This document shows, piece after piece, positions 7,772 to 16,759 of a stretch of 64,000 bases of DNA. The position numbers were made by a program, and so were the translations under genes. Each line of letters begins with the position of its first letter. Within the stretch, counting starts at the first letter, position 1. Source of the DNA: Paractinoplanes lichenicola (lineage in GTDB: Bacteria; Actinomycetota; Actinomycetes; Mycobacteriales; Micromonosporaceae). The stretch lies in assembly GCF_016785085.1 (NCBI RefSeq), contig NZ_JAENHO010000017.1, positions 62,001 to 126,000 on the forward strand, in the 5' to 3' direction. Under the pieces are notes generated by a model, which was given only the letters and a program-made list of their open reading frames with translations, made no database searches and had not been told where the DNA came from.

Positions 7772-9847
7772 ATGGAACTGACCGAACAGCATCGCTTACG
7801 CACGACCGACGCAGTCGAGGCGATCATCGGACGGCCACCCGCGGTGATCATGCAGAAGCAGATCGACGTGCTCGACAAAGGCTGCGTGATGGTGCTCGCC
7901 CGTTGTCCGATCGCGGCGTTCGGTTATCGCGACGCCGAAGGGACGAGCCGCACCACGTTCGTCGGAGGCACCCCCGGTTTCGTACGGGTGGACTCCCCGA
8001 CCCGGTTCTCGTTCGACCTGCCCGAGCGCGGGGAGCCGTATGGGCCGGTCTCGTTCTTCTTCCTGCTGCCCGGCGTGGGCGAGGTCCTGCGCGTCAACGG
8101 AACAGTGGCCGCGCACAAACGAGCACGAACGACCATCGAAGTCGCCGAAGCGTACGTTCATTGCGCACAAGCAGTCTTACGCGCCGGATTGTGGCAGCCA
8201 CCGCCAGCACTAGAGCAGCCCGCAGTGATCGAGGATGACGGGCCTCTGCGCGCGGAAGGTGTTGCTGAGTTCTTAGGCGCGTCGCCGTTTCTGGCGGTTT
8301 CTACTTGGGACGCGGGCGGGGGTAGCGACACCAGCCCGCGCGGCGACCAGGGGACGGTTGCGCGCATTCTGGATGGGCGGACGCTTGCGATTCCGGACCG
8401 GAAGGGCAACAAGCGCGCGGACACGCTGCACAACTTGCTCGATGATGAGCGGATCGCGCTCGCTGCGCTCGTGCCTGGACGCAACGGCGTGCTGCACATC
8501 CGCGGGCGGGGGCTGATCACGGACGATCCCGGGCTGCTGGCGACAATGGCGTTGCGCGGGCAGCCACCGCACGCCGCTCTCCTGATCGATGTCGAGCACG
8601 TCGAGTTGTCCGGAAACCACGCAGTCACCCGCTCGCGCATGTGGAACCCCGACGCCCACGTGCGGCAAGCGCCGGATCTGATGGCGATCGCGAGCGAGCA
8701 TCTGGCCGCAGGTTCGTCGCAGGGTTTCCTGCTGCGGGCGGTCGGGACGATCCCGGGCATCACCCGCCTGCTGCGGTTCGTGATGAACCGGGCCTACCGG
8801 TCGGGGCTGCGCAAGGAGGGTTACGGGGAGGTCGCCGTCGAGGCGCGTCGAGGCGGCGGCACCGAGAATCCGCTGCGCGACGTCCGGGTGGCCGAGGTGC
8901 GCCGCGAGACGCCGAGCGCGGTCACCCTCGTACTGGAGGACGGGGGTTCGTTCGATTTCCTCCCCGGCCAGTTCTTCACGCTCGTCGCCGACATCGACGG
9001 CCTTCCCGTACGCCGGGCCTACTCGGCCGCTTCCGCGCCGGGCCCGCGCCTGGAGGTCACCGTCAAGCGCGTCGAGGGCGGCCGGTTCTCGACCCACGTG
9101 CACGACAATGTGCGCGCCGGTGATCGCCTGGCCGTGCGTGGACCGTCGGGGACGTTTCACACCGGCTCGCAGCCGCCGACCGAGCTGGTGCTGATCGCGG
9201 CGGGCAGCGGGGTCACGCCCATGATGAGCATGATTCGCGCCGGATTAGCCGGCCGCGTCTCGCTGCTCTACAGCAGCCGCAACCTCGAGGAGGTCATCTA
9301 CGGCGAGGAGCTGAACCGGCTCCCGGCGGACGTCACCCACGTGCTGACCGGCCGTGACGGGCGGCTCGACGCGGACCGCGTACGGGGGTGGATCGTCGGC
9401 CTCTCCGCCGGCCCGGACGCTCACTACTACGTATGCGGGCCCACCGCGCTGATGGACACCGTGCAGGAGGTGCTCACCGGGCTGGGCATTCCGGGTGAGC
9501 GGGTGCACAGCGAGCGTTTCACGAGCGGCGGCGAGCTCGCGGCGACGACGACCGTGCCGCAACCGCTGACCGTCGAGGAGAACGGTCGCCCGGTCGGCAC
9601 AGCGGTGGTCGAACCCGGTCAGACGCTGCTCGACGCCGGGCTGGCCGCCGGGCTGCCGATGCCGTACTCGTGCACGGTCGGCAGCTGCGGTGACTGCAAG
9701 GTGCGGCTTCGCGCGGGTTCGGTCACTCAGCCGCGCGACGACGGCTACGTGCTGGCCTGTCAAAGCTGCCCGCTGTCCCCGGTCACCCTCGACATCGCCG
9801 TCGCCGTCGCCGAGCCCGCCGGCGCCCCGGGACGACGCCCGGACTGA
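7772..9847 (+). CDS. PPOX-type flavoprotein fused to FNR-like ferredoxin reductase and [2Fe-2S] ferredoxin
   Basis: 691 residues from the ATG at 7772, behind GAGAGGAAC. Residues ~1-330 look like two pyridoxamine-oxidase-like split-barrel (PPOX, FMN-binding) modules: MVLARCPIAAFGYRDAEG, and later SPFLAVSTWDAGGGSDTSPRGD with IPDRKGNKRADTL. Residues ~365-590 are a ferredoxin-NADP reductase unit: FLPGQFFTLV, FAD motif RRAYSAAS near 415, nucleotide motif GSGVTPMMSMIRA near 477, YYVCGPTALMD. Residues ~600-690 are a plant-type ferredoxin with CTVGSCGDCKV near 633-643 and a fourth cysteine in LACQSC. Electrons would pass from NAD(P)H through FAD and the cluster, perhaps to the N-terminal flavin domain. 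The substrate is unknown. Confidence 0.85.
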   Translation: MELTEQHRLRTTDAVEAIIGRPPAVIMQKQIDVLDKGCVMVLARCPIAAFGYRDAEGTSRTTFVGGTPGFVRVDSPTRFSFDLPERGEPYGPVSFFFLLPGVGEVLRVNGTVAAHKRARTTIEVAEAYVHCAQAVLRAGLWQPPPALEQPAVIEDDGPLRAEGVAEFLGASPFLAVSTWDAGGGSDTSPRGDQGTVARILDGRTLAIPDRKGNKRADTLHNLLDDERIALAALVPGRNGVLHIRGRGLITDDPGLLATMALRGQPPHAALLIDVEHVELSGNHAVTRSRMWNPDAHVRQAPDLMAIASEHLAAGSSQGFLLRAVGTIPGITRLLRFVMNRAYRSGLRKEGYGEVAVEARRGGGTENPLRDVRVAEVRRETPSAVTLVLEDGGSFDFLPGQFFTLVADIDGLPVRRAYSAASAPGPRLEVTVKRVEGGRFSTHVHDNVRAGDRLAVRGPSGTFHTGSQPPTELVLIAAGSGVTPMMSMIRAGLAGRVSLLYSSRNLEEVIYGEELNRLPADVTHVLTGRDGRLDADRVRGWIVGLSAGPDAHYYVCGPTALMDTVQEVLTGLGIPGERVHSERFTSGGELAATTTVPQPLTVEENGRPVGTAVVEPGQTLLDAGLAAGLPMPYSCTVGSCGDCKVRLRAGSVTQPRDDGYVLACQSCPLSPVTLDIAVAVAEPAGAPGRRPD

Positions 9848-9905
9848 TAGATCGCGCCTTCCGACGGCCCGAGGAGGTGAGACCGATCAACGCAGCAGGT
9901 GGTCG

Positions 9906-9953
9906 GGTGCTCCCCGGGTTAGCCGTTCACGGCTGACCGCCCCGGGGAGTGCC
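9906..9953 (+). terminator. Two-level hairpin downstream of the PPOX-ferredoxin fusion
   Basis: CTCCCCGGG (9910-9918) pairs with the complementary run ending at 9949. An inner perfect hairpin, AGCCGT-TC-ACGGCT, fills the loop. It follows the fusion gene by about 60 bases and has no U-tract, as is usual for actinomycete terminators. Confidence 0.6.
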
Positions 9954-10069
9954 TCTACGGCATTCCGAAAGGGCACGTCTTGCACGTCAACCCGGGGCGG
10001 CACGCCGAACTACCCCGCTTCGAGGCCGCCGGCGCCGTTCGCTTCTTCGCCCGCCATCTGACCCCTTAG
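9923..10069 (+). pseudogene. Possible C-terminal remnant of an alpha/beta-hydrolase-like gene
   Basis: A short open frame ends in TAG at 10067. Its last 40 residues (start ECLYGIPKGHVLHVNPGR, end FFARHLTP) read like the tail of an alpha/beta hydrolase, with a histidine in the GHVLH stretch. It is cut at its 5' side by a stop at 9920 within the terminator hairpin, and no N-terminal portion is visible nearby. It may be a decayed gene end. Chance similarity in GC-rich DNA is possible. Confidence 0.25.
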
Positions 10070-10112
10070 TCGACGCGTGGGTGCTGACCGTGGGTGTTCG
10101 GGTCAGCCGCCG

Positions 10113-10931
10113 TCAGATCACGGAGGCCAGACTCGATGCCCAGAGCCGGACAGCGCGCGACCAGGAAGTCGCTCGTGGGGTTGCTCGGAACTGGGAGCGC
10201 GACGCGAAGTAGCCGCCGGGGATCAGGGCCGCAGGGTCGTTCGCGAGCCAAACGAGGGTGTCAGCGCCCTGTTCGGGGGTCAGGAACAGGCCCCGGGCGA
10301 GGCTGAAGGACGGGCTCGACCTGCCGAAGCCGCTGCGCACCAGGCCCGGGAAGTAGCAGGTGGGCACGATGTGCTCGGGCGCCCAGCGGCGGGCCGCCTC
10401 GATCGTGAAGAGGATGTTGGCCTGCTTGCTCGCGCCGTAGGCCAGCCAGCGCAGGTATTGCGGGCGGCCGGGGCGATCGGCGTCCAGGGTGCCCCAGGCC
10501 TCGGCCGCCGACGACGTCGTGATGATGCGGGCCGGCGCGGTCGGTGCGGCGGCGGCCCGCAGGCGGTCGAGCAGCAGGTGAGTCAGCAGGAACCCGGCGA
10601 GGTAGTTGATCTGCATCGCCGGGTCGTTGCCGTCGGCGGTGAGCGGGCGGACGGCGGGCAGCAGCCCGGCGTTGTTCGCGAGCACATGAACGTGTTCGTG
10701 CTCGGCGGCGATCTGCGTGCCGGCCGCGCGCACCTCGTCGAGCACCGCGAAGTCGGCGCGGTAGGAGGCGGGGGTGCGGCCGCCCGCCTCACGCACGGCG
10801 CTGACGGCTTCGGCCAGGCGCTGCGGGTCGCGGCCGAGCAGCACGACCTCGTCGCCGTGGCGTGCGAACGCGACGGCCGCGGCCCGGCCGATGCCCGAGC
10901 TCGCACCGGTTACGACCACCGTCCGGGGCAT
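10113..10931 (-). CDS. Short-chain dehydrogenase/reductase (SDR)
   Basis: 272 residues from an ATG. It is a classical SDR: cofactor motif TGASSGIG at residues 8-15, NNAG near 88, and active-site serines in TTSSA near 140. The catalytic YGASK motif lies near 165 and gives Tyr and Lys four residues apart. The R/K residues after the second strand (LLGRDPQR) favour NADP(H). The extended C-terminus (to ~270) resembles retinol-dehydrogenase-like SDRs. The substrate cannot be deduced. It is divergent from a DUF998 membrane protein gene with only 29 bases between the starts, so the two promoters must overlap. Confidence 0.9.
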   Translation of the reverse strand: MPRTVVVTGASSGIGRAAAVAFARHGDEVVLLGRDPQRLAEAVSAVREAGGRTPASYRADFAVLDEVRAAGTQIAAEHEHVHVLANNAGLLPAVRPLTADGNDPAMQINYLAGFLLTHLLLDRLRAAAAPTAPARIITTSSAAEAWGTLDADRPGRPQYLRWLAYGASKQANILFTIEAARRWAPEHIVPTCYFPGLVRSGFGRSSPSFSLARGLFLTPEQGADTLVWLANDPAALIPGGYFASRSQFRATPRATSWSRAVRLWASSLASVI

Positions 10932-10960
10932 GGCTCGACCTTATCGATCATGATGGGGAC

Positions 10961-11566
10961 GTGAGCAGGGTTGCGGCGATCGGCGGTGCGGCGGTGGTGA
11001 CGGCGGGGGCCGTGATCATGCTGGTGGCTCTGGTGGCACCCGCGGGGAGCTGGTGGGACGGGTATGTGAGCGAGGCCGGGACGGCCGGTCAGCCGTACGC
11101 GATCCCTTACCGGCTCGGTCTGGTCATGCTCGCGGCCGGCGTCGCGCTGGTCGGGCAGGCGTTGCGCGCGCTCAAGCTGGCCTCGGCGGCGCTGTTCGTC
11201 GCGGCCGGGCTGGCCGCGGTGTCGGGGCTGGTGGCGTGCACCGACAGCTGCCCGCTGCCGCCGTACGAGCCGACCACGCTCGCCGACGTCGTTCACGCGG
11301 CGGCCAGCGTGCTGGGCATGGTGGTGCTGGCCGGGGCGATGGCCCTGGTGTGGCTGTCCGGCCTGCGCACGGCGGTGACCCGCCTGGCCGGGGTGGCCGT
11401 GTTCCTGACCGTTCCGCTCGGCGCCGTGCTCGGATTGCTCATGTTGTTCGTCGGGCGCAGCGGATTCGGCGCGCTGGTCGAGCGCGCGGTTCTGTTCGTT
11501 GCTGTCTGCTGGCTGGTCGGGACCGGTCTGCTGCTCGGGGTCAGGCGAGCTGCATACGTTCATTGA
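10961..11566 (+). CDS. DUF998 family integral membrane protein
   Basis: 201 residues from the GTG at 10961 (ribosome site GGGG). Six hydrophobic helices are visible, starting with VTAGAVIMLVALVAP and ending with AVLFVAVCWLVGTGLLLG. After the first helix comes the extracellular WWDGYVSEAGTAGQPYAIPYR loop typical of DUF998 proteins. A Cys pair (ACTDSCPLPP) lies in a later loop. The family's function is unknown; some members neighbour stress or developmental genes. Its 3' end overlaps the convergent XRE-TPR gene by 26 bases. Confidence 0.8.
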   Translation: MSRVAAIGGAAVVTAGAVIMLVALVAPAGSWWDGYVSEAGTAGQPYAIPYRLGLVMLAAGVALVGQALRALKLASAALFVAAGLAAVSGLVACTDSCPLPPYEPTTLADVVHAAASVLGMVVLAGAMALVWLSGLRTAVTRLAGVAVFLTVPLGAVLGLLMLFVGRSGFGALVERAVLFVAVCWLVGTGLLLGVRRAAYVH

Positions 11567-12746
11567 GTGCGCGCAGCTCGGCGCCGCCGTTGCTCGTTCG
11601 TGAGCGTTCGAGCAACGTCCGCACAGCCTCGAGCACTTCGGCCGACCGGTGCACATGTTGGGGCGCGATCCGTTCGGCGGTCAGGAGCAGCCGGACGGCG
11701 TCACGGTCACGATCGCGCAGCTTCGTGAGTGCTCGCGCGGTGTCGGCGTACAGGAAAACTTGCCGGAGGCCGACGGGGAGGACGCCGGGACTGACCCTGC
11801 GGGCGATCTCCGTGGCGAGACCGGGGTCGCCGTCCTCCACCTCGATGCTGATCCGCCAGATGTCGACGTTGGTGGGCCCGAAGAACAGGCCCAGCGCGTC
11901 GGTCTCCCCCGTGCGCCCGGCCAGCACGGCCGCCTGCGCCGACCAGGCCCGGCTGTCGTCCAGGCGGGAGGTGCACTGGCTGGCCAGCGCGCACATCAGG
12001 TGCAACGAGCCCAGCACCTCGGCGCCGCCGGGCCGGGCGACGTGCCGGCTCAGGTCGTCGGCGGCCCGCTCGGCCATGGTCAGCGCCCGCTGGAAGGAAC
12101 CGGCCGAGACCGCCGCGCCTGCCCGCCCGTAGGCCGCATAGCCCTGCAGCACCGGGTCGCCGGCGCCGTCGGCGGCCTCGCGGGCACGCTCGGCGGCCAG
12201 CCACGCGTCGGCCGGCAGGCCCAGATTGCGCAGCACCGACGAGGCCGTGCTCGCGGCGCCGCACAACAACCGCAACGCACGCACAGGTTCCGGCCCGGCC
12301 GTCTCGGCGTGCAGATCGCGCAAAAGCGGCGGCAACAGCCGGACCACTGCCGCGTAGTCGCAGGTGTGCAGCAGCGCCTCGGCCAGTTCGGCCGTGCGGG
12401 CCAGCTCGTCCAGCGGCGGCGCGACCCGGTCGGCGGACTCGCTCAGATCGATGTCGATCAAGGCTTGCCGGACCGCGTCGACGCCGGCCAGCGCGGCCAG
12501 GGTCTGCAGGTCGGCCGCGGGCACGGGCGACCCGGCGAGCTCGGCCGGCGAACACTCGAGGGCCCTGGCGATGGCGGCCAGCGTGAACCGGTTGTCGGCC
12601 GCCTGCAGCCCCCGTTCGATCCGGCTCCAGGTGGCGTGGGAGACGCCGGCCCGGCTCGCCGCGAACCGCACGCTCCAGCCCCGCGTCAGGCGGCGCGACC
12701 GGATCCGGGCGCCGATCCCGGCATCGGGGGTGGAGCGTGGCGTCAT
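11541..12746 (-). CDS. XRE-family helix-turn-helix protein with TPR-like C-terminal domain
   Basis: 401 residues from the ATG at 12746. Residues ~10-70 form a Cro/XRE helix-turn-helix: IGARIRSRRLTRGWSVRFA, VSHATWSRIERG, FTLAAIARALE. The rest is helical and repeat-like (LLHTCDYAAVVRLLPPLL, AAYGRAGAAVSAGSF, ALTMAERAADDL), as in actinomycete regulators whose TPR region senses a peptide or protein. The start codon overlaps the stop of the upstream CHASE-GGDEF gene (ATGA), so the two are made together. The overlap suggests a shared pathway, possibly a c-di-GMP-linked transcription circuit, but this is inference. Confidence 0.85.
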   Translation of the reverse strand: MTPRSTPDAGIGARIRSRRLTRGWSVRFAASRAGVSHATWSRIERGLQAADNRFTLAAIARALECSPAELAGSPVPAADLQTLAALAGVDAVRQALIDIDLSESADRVAPPLDELARTAELAEALLHTCDYAAVVRLLPPLLRDLHAETAGPEPVRALRLLCGAASTASSVLRNLGLPADAWLAAERAREAADGAGDPVLQGYAAYGRAGAAVSAGSFQRALTMAERAADDLSRHVARPGGAEVLGSLHLMCALASQCTSRLDDSRAWSAQAAVLAGRTGETDALGLFFGPTNVDIWRISIEVEDGDPGLATEIARRVSPGVLPVGLRQVFLYADTARALTKLRDRDRDAVRLLLTAERIAPQHVHRSAEVLEAVRTLLERSRTSNGGAELRALNERMQLA

Positions 12747-14389
12747 GGCACCGACGGTAGCCCGGCCTGCTCCACGGGTGGTACATGCCTGTACCGGCTG
12801 GTCACGTGCCGGTTCTTGCCGGACGACTTCGCCGCGTACATCGCCTCGTCGGCGGTGCGCACGAGCTGCTCGGGGCCGGCCGGGTCGTCGCCGCTCTCCT
12901 GGATCGCCACGCCGACGCTGCAGCTGATCGTGACCGGCTGGCCGTCGATGTCGAACGGCGCCCGCAGGCTCGCCACGATCCGGCCGGCGATCACCTCGGC
13001 GTCGTCGGCGCTGGTCATGCCCTCGGCCAGGATCGCGAACTCGTCGCCGCCGAGCCGCGCCACGATGTCGCTGGCCCGGGCGCACTGTTCCAGCCGCCGG
13101 GCCGCCTCGACGAGCAGCAGGTCGCCGGCGCCGTGGCCGAGCCCGTCGTTGACCGCCTTGAAACCGTCGAGGTCGATGAAGAACACGGCCAAAGCTTCCC
13201 CCGTACGGGTCTGGGCCCGCAGACCGTGCGCGAGGCGCTCGTTGAACAGGGCGCGGTTGGCCAGCTCGGTGAGCGTGTCGTGCAGGGCCAGGTGGCGCAG
13301 CTGGTCCTCGCTCTCACGCAGCCGGGCCTCGACGGCCTTGCGCTGCTCGATGTCGCGGCTGAGGGCCGCGGTGGCCTGAGCGACCTTCTTGAGGGCGCGG
13401 CGCCGCCCGTCGGCCAGCCCGCCGGCCAGGAACGTGACGAACAGGCCGATCGCCAGCGTCGCGCCGGGCAGGCGGCGGTCGGTGTCGCTGAGCAGGCGGT
13501 CGGTGGGCTGCACGTAGATCTGCCACTCCCGCCCGCCGACGGTGGTGGTGCGGATCCGGCGCAGGCTGGGGTCGCGCAGCGAGGCCGCAGCCGCGGTGGT
13601 CGAGGCGACGGCGGTGGCGGCCGAGCCCTCGAGGTCGCTCAGCGTCACCTTGACGAGCGCTCCGGCGTACGCGCGCAGGGTCTCGTCGACGAAGTCGCTG
13701 CCGCGCATCGACAGGACCACCCAGCCGAGGAACTCGGCCGGCTCGGCCGTGCCGGCGGCCCGGTTGACCGGGGCGGCCAGCAGGAACGACCGCTGCTGCT
13801 GGCGCGCGGGGAGCTTGCGGTCCTTGAGGAGCACGTACGGGTGACTGGCGGTGATCTCGCCGCTGGCCTGCGCGGCTTGCAGCGCGGCGGTCGGCTCGTC
13901 GGCAGCGCTCAGGTCGCGCCCGACGTCCGGGGTGACGGTGTCCAGGGCCCGGCTGAAGATCAGGTAGTAGTGCTGGTCGGCGTCGCCGGCCGTGCGCAGG
14001 TTCAGGTTCAGCGCGCCCCGGTCGCGCCAGTACGACTGCAGGGCGGTGGCCTCGCTCGCCCTGGACGACACGACGAAGCTGACCGCGCTCGCGCCGGGCA
14101 GGCGCTCCCGGTTGAGCCGGGAGGTCATCACCTCGAAATCCTGCGAGGTGAACGTGTTCTGCGCGGCCGCCGCGGCGCTCATGTCGGCCAGGGTCTCGGT
14201 GTAGCGGGCGGCCTCGTTGGCCACCGCGCGCTGGATGGCGTCGGCGTTGTGGTCCATCAGCAGACCCGTGTGCCGCTGCTGCACCTCGCTCACCTCGGCC
14301 ATCGCAGACCACGAGGCCACCGAGCCGCCGACCACGACGGCCAGGACCAGCGCGTAGCCGATCCAGCGGCGGCGGCCGGGTGCCATCAT
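12743..14389 (-). CDS. Membrane CHASE-domain diguanylate cyclase (GGDEF)
   Basis: 548 residues. One N-terminal membrane helix (about 9-30) is followed by an extracellular CHASE sensor region (about 60-250, with PGASAVSFVV and FLGWVVLSMRG), a second helix near 305-325, a short coil, and a GGDEF domain from about residue 375. The active-site motif GGDEF is intact. An RASD sequence lies exactly five residues before it, so the c-di-GMP inhibitory I-site (RxxD) is kept. It should therefore make c-di-GMP from two GTP with product feedback. No EAL domain is present. It is coupled to the XRE-TPR regulator by an ATGA overlap. Two adjacent ATGs (14389, 14386) are possible starts. Confidence 0.92.
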   Translation of the reverse strand: MMAPGRRRWIGYALVLAVVVGGSVASWSAMAEVSEVQQRHTGLLMDHNADAIQRAVANEAARYTETLADMSAAAAAQNTFTSQDFEVMTSRLNRERLPGASAVSFVVSSRASEATALQSYWRDRGALNLNLRTAGDADQHYYLIFSRALDTVTPDVGRDLSAADEPTAALQAAQASGEITASHPYVLLKDRKLPARQQQRSFLLAAPVNRAAGTAEPAEFLGWVVLSMRGSDFVDETLRAYAGALVKVTLSDLEGSAATAVASTTAAAASLRDPSLRRIRTTTVGGREWQIYVQPTDRLLSDTDRRLPGATLAIGLFVTFLAGGLADGRRRALKKVAQATAALSRDIEQRKAVEARLRESEDQLRHLALHDTLTELANRALFNERLAHGLRAQTRTGEALAVFFIDLDGFKAVNDGLGHGAGDLLLVEAARRLEQCARASDIVARLGGDEFAILAEGMTSADDAEVIAGRIVASLRAPFDIDGQPVTISCSVGVAIQESGDDPAGPEQLVRTADEAMYAAKSSGKNRHVTSRYRHVPPVEQAGLPSVP

Positions 14390-14461
14390 GCGCGGGATTC
14401 CTCAGGGTCTGGGCGGGCGGGCGTCCCCTACTTATCGACCGGCCGGACCGCCTTGTGAGGC

Positions 14462-15529
14462 TTACCCCCGCGGGCCGGCCAGATGATCGGCCATCCAGTC
14501 GGCGATCATCGGGCGGGCCTTGGCGGGCAGGTTCGAGACGCCGTGGTTGCCGGTGGGGAAGTTGACGAACGTGCCCCGCGGGGTCTCGTCGGCCTGGCGC
14601 TGGGTCTGCTGCCACGGGATCAGCCGGTCGAGCGTGCCGGTGATGTAGAGCGCGGGCACGGTTATCTGTTTGCAGACTCCGGTCAGGTCGAGCGTCAGGG
14701 CCACGCGGCGGCCCTCCTCGTCGTCACGGGCGCCGGATTTGACGGTGAACGTCTGCCGGGTCATCGGGGGCAGGTCGTCCCACATGTCGCCGAACCGGAA
14801 CGGCCCGCTGATGCCCGCCACCGCGGCCACCCTCGGCTCGTGCGCGACCGCCCGGGGCGCGTAGTAGCCGCCGAGGCTCACGCCGGCCACCCCGATGCGC
14901 TCGTGGTCGAGGTCGGCCCGGCCGGCCAGCAGGTCGAGCAGCGGGGTCAGGGCGACCTCGTAGTCGGGGCGGATCGGCAGCGCGAACCCCGTCTCGCCCT
15001 GGCCCGGCCCGTCGAGCGAGACCGTGGCCAGCCCGCGGTCGAGGAACGACTGCTCGAAGTAGAAGAACTCCTCCTTGGTCGAGTCGAGACCGGGGATGAG
15101 CACCACGTACGGCGGGCGCTCGGCCCCGGGCGGCCGGCGCAGGTTCGCATACGCCGTCTCGCCCGCGACGGGCACCTCGAGCCGCTCGGAGCGCGGGTCC
15201 AAGCGGGCCAGCGCGGTGATCGTCTCCCGCACGGACCGGCGGGTGGCCTCGGCGGCCAGGTCGAGGTCGACCGTCCATACGAACTTGCCGAAGTGCCTGT
15301 TCACCGAGGCGCGCCGCCAGGCCTGGCCCGCGGTCAGGGTGTGCCCGGCGGCGTCGGCCTCGCGGGCGAACTCGGCCTGCTCGTCGGCGGTCCGGTTCCA
15401 CTCGGGCAGCCAGTCGTCCCATGTCTCGGTGCGGGCGACCGTGGCCATCAGGTCGTTGTAGTCGACGCCGTTCTGGATCAGGCGTGGGCCCCAGTGGGCG
15501 AGGGCGGTTTCGATCGCGGAGTCGGGCAC
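14462..15529 (-). CDS. Alpha/beta hydrolase (2,6-dihydroxypseudooxynicotine-hydrolase-like/DUF1100 type)
   Basis: 355 residues from the GTG at 15529, with GGAGG five bases upstream. A helical N-terminal cap (about 1-120) precedes the hydrolase core: oxyanion region VVLIPGLDSTKEEF, nucleophile elbow GVSLGG near residue 220, a late Asp in TGTLDRLIPW, and a His in FPTGNHGVSNL. This N-cap arrangement is known from C-C bond hydrolases such as dihydroxypseudooxynicotine hydrolase. It is third in a likely operon after the fused E1 and the E2 subunit (11 bases from the E2 stop). It may therefore make a 2-oxoacid substrate or remove a side product. Confidence 0.8.
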   Translation of the reverse strand: MPDSAIETALAHWGPRLIQNGVDYNDLMATVARTETWDDWLPEWNRTADEQAEFAREADAAGHTLTAGQAWRRASVNRHFGKFVWTVDLDLAAEATRRSVRETITALARLDPRSERLEVPVAGETAYANLRRPPGAERPPYVVLIPGLDSTKEEFFYFEQSFLDRGLATVSLDGPGQGETGFALPIRPDYEVALTPLLDLLAGRADLDHERIGVAGVSLGGYYAPRAVAHEPRVAAVAGISGPFRFGDMWDDLPPMTRQTFTVKSGARDDEEGRRVALTLDLTGVCKQITVPALYITGTLDRLIPWQQTQRQADETPRGTFVNFPTGNHGVSNLPAKARPMIADWMADHLAGPRG

Positions 15530-15540
15530 GGGAACCTCCG

Positions 15541-16758
15541 TCAGACCAGGATGCGGATCGGGGCCTCGAGCAGGCCGAGGAAATGGGCCATCCAGCGGGC
15601 GGCGAGCGCCCCGTCGACCGGGCGGTGGTCGACCGAGAGCGTCACCCGCAGGACGGTGGCCACGGCCGGGGCGCCGTCGACGACCACGGCCTCGGGCCGG
15701 GCGGCGCCGACGGCCAGGATGGCCGCCTGTGGCGGGTTGATCACCGCGCTGAACTCCTCGGTGCCGTAGACCCCGAGGTTCGTGACGGTGAGGGTGCCGC
15801 CCTCGAGCTCGTCCTGCCGCAGCTTGCCCTGCCGGGCCCGGCCCACCAGGCCGGCGCTGACTTCGGCCAGGCCCGAGAGGGTGAGCCGCTGCGCCCCGCG
15901 CACCACGGGCGTGACCAGCCCGTGCTCGGTCGCCACGGCCACGGACAGGTCGACGTCGTGATATCGCCGCACCGCCTCCTCGGTCCACACCACGTTCATG
16001 TCGGGGATCGCCGCGTGCGCCCGGGCCGCCGCCGCGACGATCAGGTCGTTCACCGAGACCTTGACGCCCGCGGACGCGTTCAGCTCGCCGCGCAGGGCCA
16101 GCAGGGCATCGACCCGGGCACTCCCCCGGATCGTGAACACCGGCGTCTCCCGCGCGGCCGCCGACAGCCGGGTCGCGATCGCCCGGCGCATCCGCGTGTG
16201 CGGGATCTCGTCATAGCGTGGACGGGCGGCGGCCGCTGGGGCCGGCTCGTCGGAGCGGGCGGCGAGCGCCTGACGGATGTCGTCGCGGACGATGCGGCCG
16301 TTCGGGCCCGAGCCGCGCAGGTCTTCGACGCGAAGGTTGTGCTCACGGGCCAGGCGCCGAGCCAAGGGGCTCGCGAAGATCCGGGCGTGCGTGGTCGCCG
16401 ACGCCGGCTCGGCGTTCTGGGTGACCTCGCGGGCGCCGGCCGGGGTCGGCTCGTCGGCCGTGGCCGGCGGGCCGCCGACGAGCCGGCGCACGAGGGCGTC
16501 GACGTCGTCGATGACCTCGCCCGGGGCGGCCAGCACGGCCATCGGGGCGCCGACCGAGACGGCCTTGCCCGGCTCGATCAGGCAGCGGACCAGCACACCG
16601 GCGGACTCGGCGGGCACGTCGACCACCGCCTTGTCGGTCTCGACGGTGGCGATCGGGTCGCCCGCGGCGAACGTCGCGTTCTCGGCGACGGGCCACTCGT
16701 TGAGCACCGCCTCGATCATGTTGGCGGCGATCTCGGGCATCCTCAGCAGGCTCGCCAT
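15541..16758 (-). CDS. 2-oxoacid dehydrogenase E2 (dihydrolipoyl acyltransferase)
   Basis: 405 residues. Residues 1-75 are a lipoyl domain with the modified lysine in TVETDKAVVDVP. Residues ~128-165 are the peripheral-subunit-binding domain (SPLARRLAREHNL, GSGPNGRIVRDD). The catalytic acyltransferase domain ends with the active-site SVDHRPVDGALAARWM. It transfers an acyl group from lipoyl-lysine to CoA at the centre of the complex. It starts one base after the stop of the fused E1 gene. No E3 (dihydrolipoyl dehydrogenase) gene is present, so a shared cellular E3 must be used. Specificity (acetoin, branched-chain or another oxoacid) cannot be set from sequence alone. Confidence 0.92.
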   Translation of the reverse strand: MASLLRMPEIAANMIEAVLNEWPVAENATFAAGDPIATVETDKAVVDVPAESAGVLVRCLIEPGKAVSVGAPMAVLAAPGEVIDDVDALVRRLVGGPPATADEPTPAGAREVTQNAEPASATTHARIFASPLARRLAREHNLRVEDLRGSGPNGRIVRDDIRQALAARSDEPAPAAAARPRYDEIPHTRMRRAIATRLSAAARETPVFTIRGSARVDALLALRGELNASAGVKVSVNDLIVAAAARAHAAIPDMNVVWTEEAVRRYHDVDLSVAVATEHGLVTPVVRGAQRLTLSGLAEVSAGLVGRARQGKLRQDELEGGTLTVTNLGVYGTEEFSAVINPPQAAILAVGAARPEAVVVDGAPAVATVLRVTLSVDHRPVDGALAARWMAHFLGLLEAPIRILV

Positions 16759-16759
16759 C

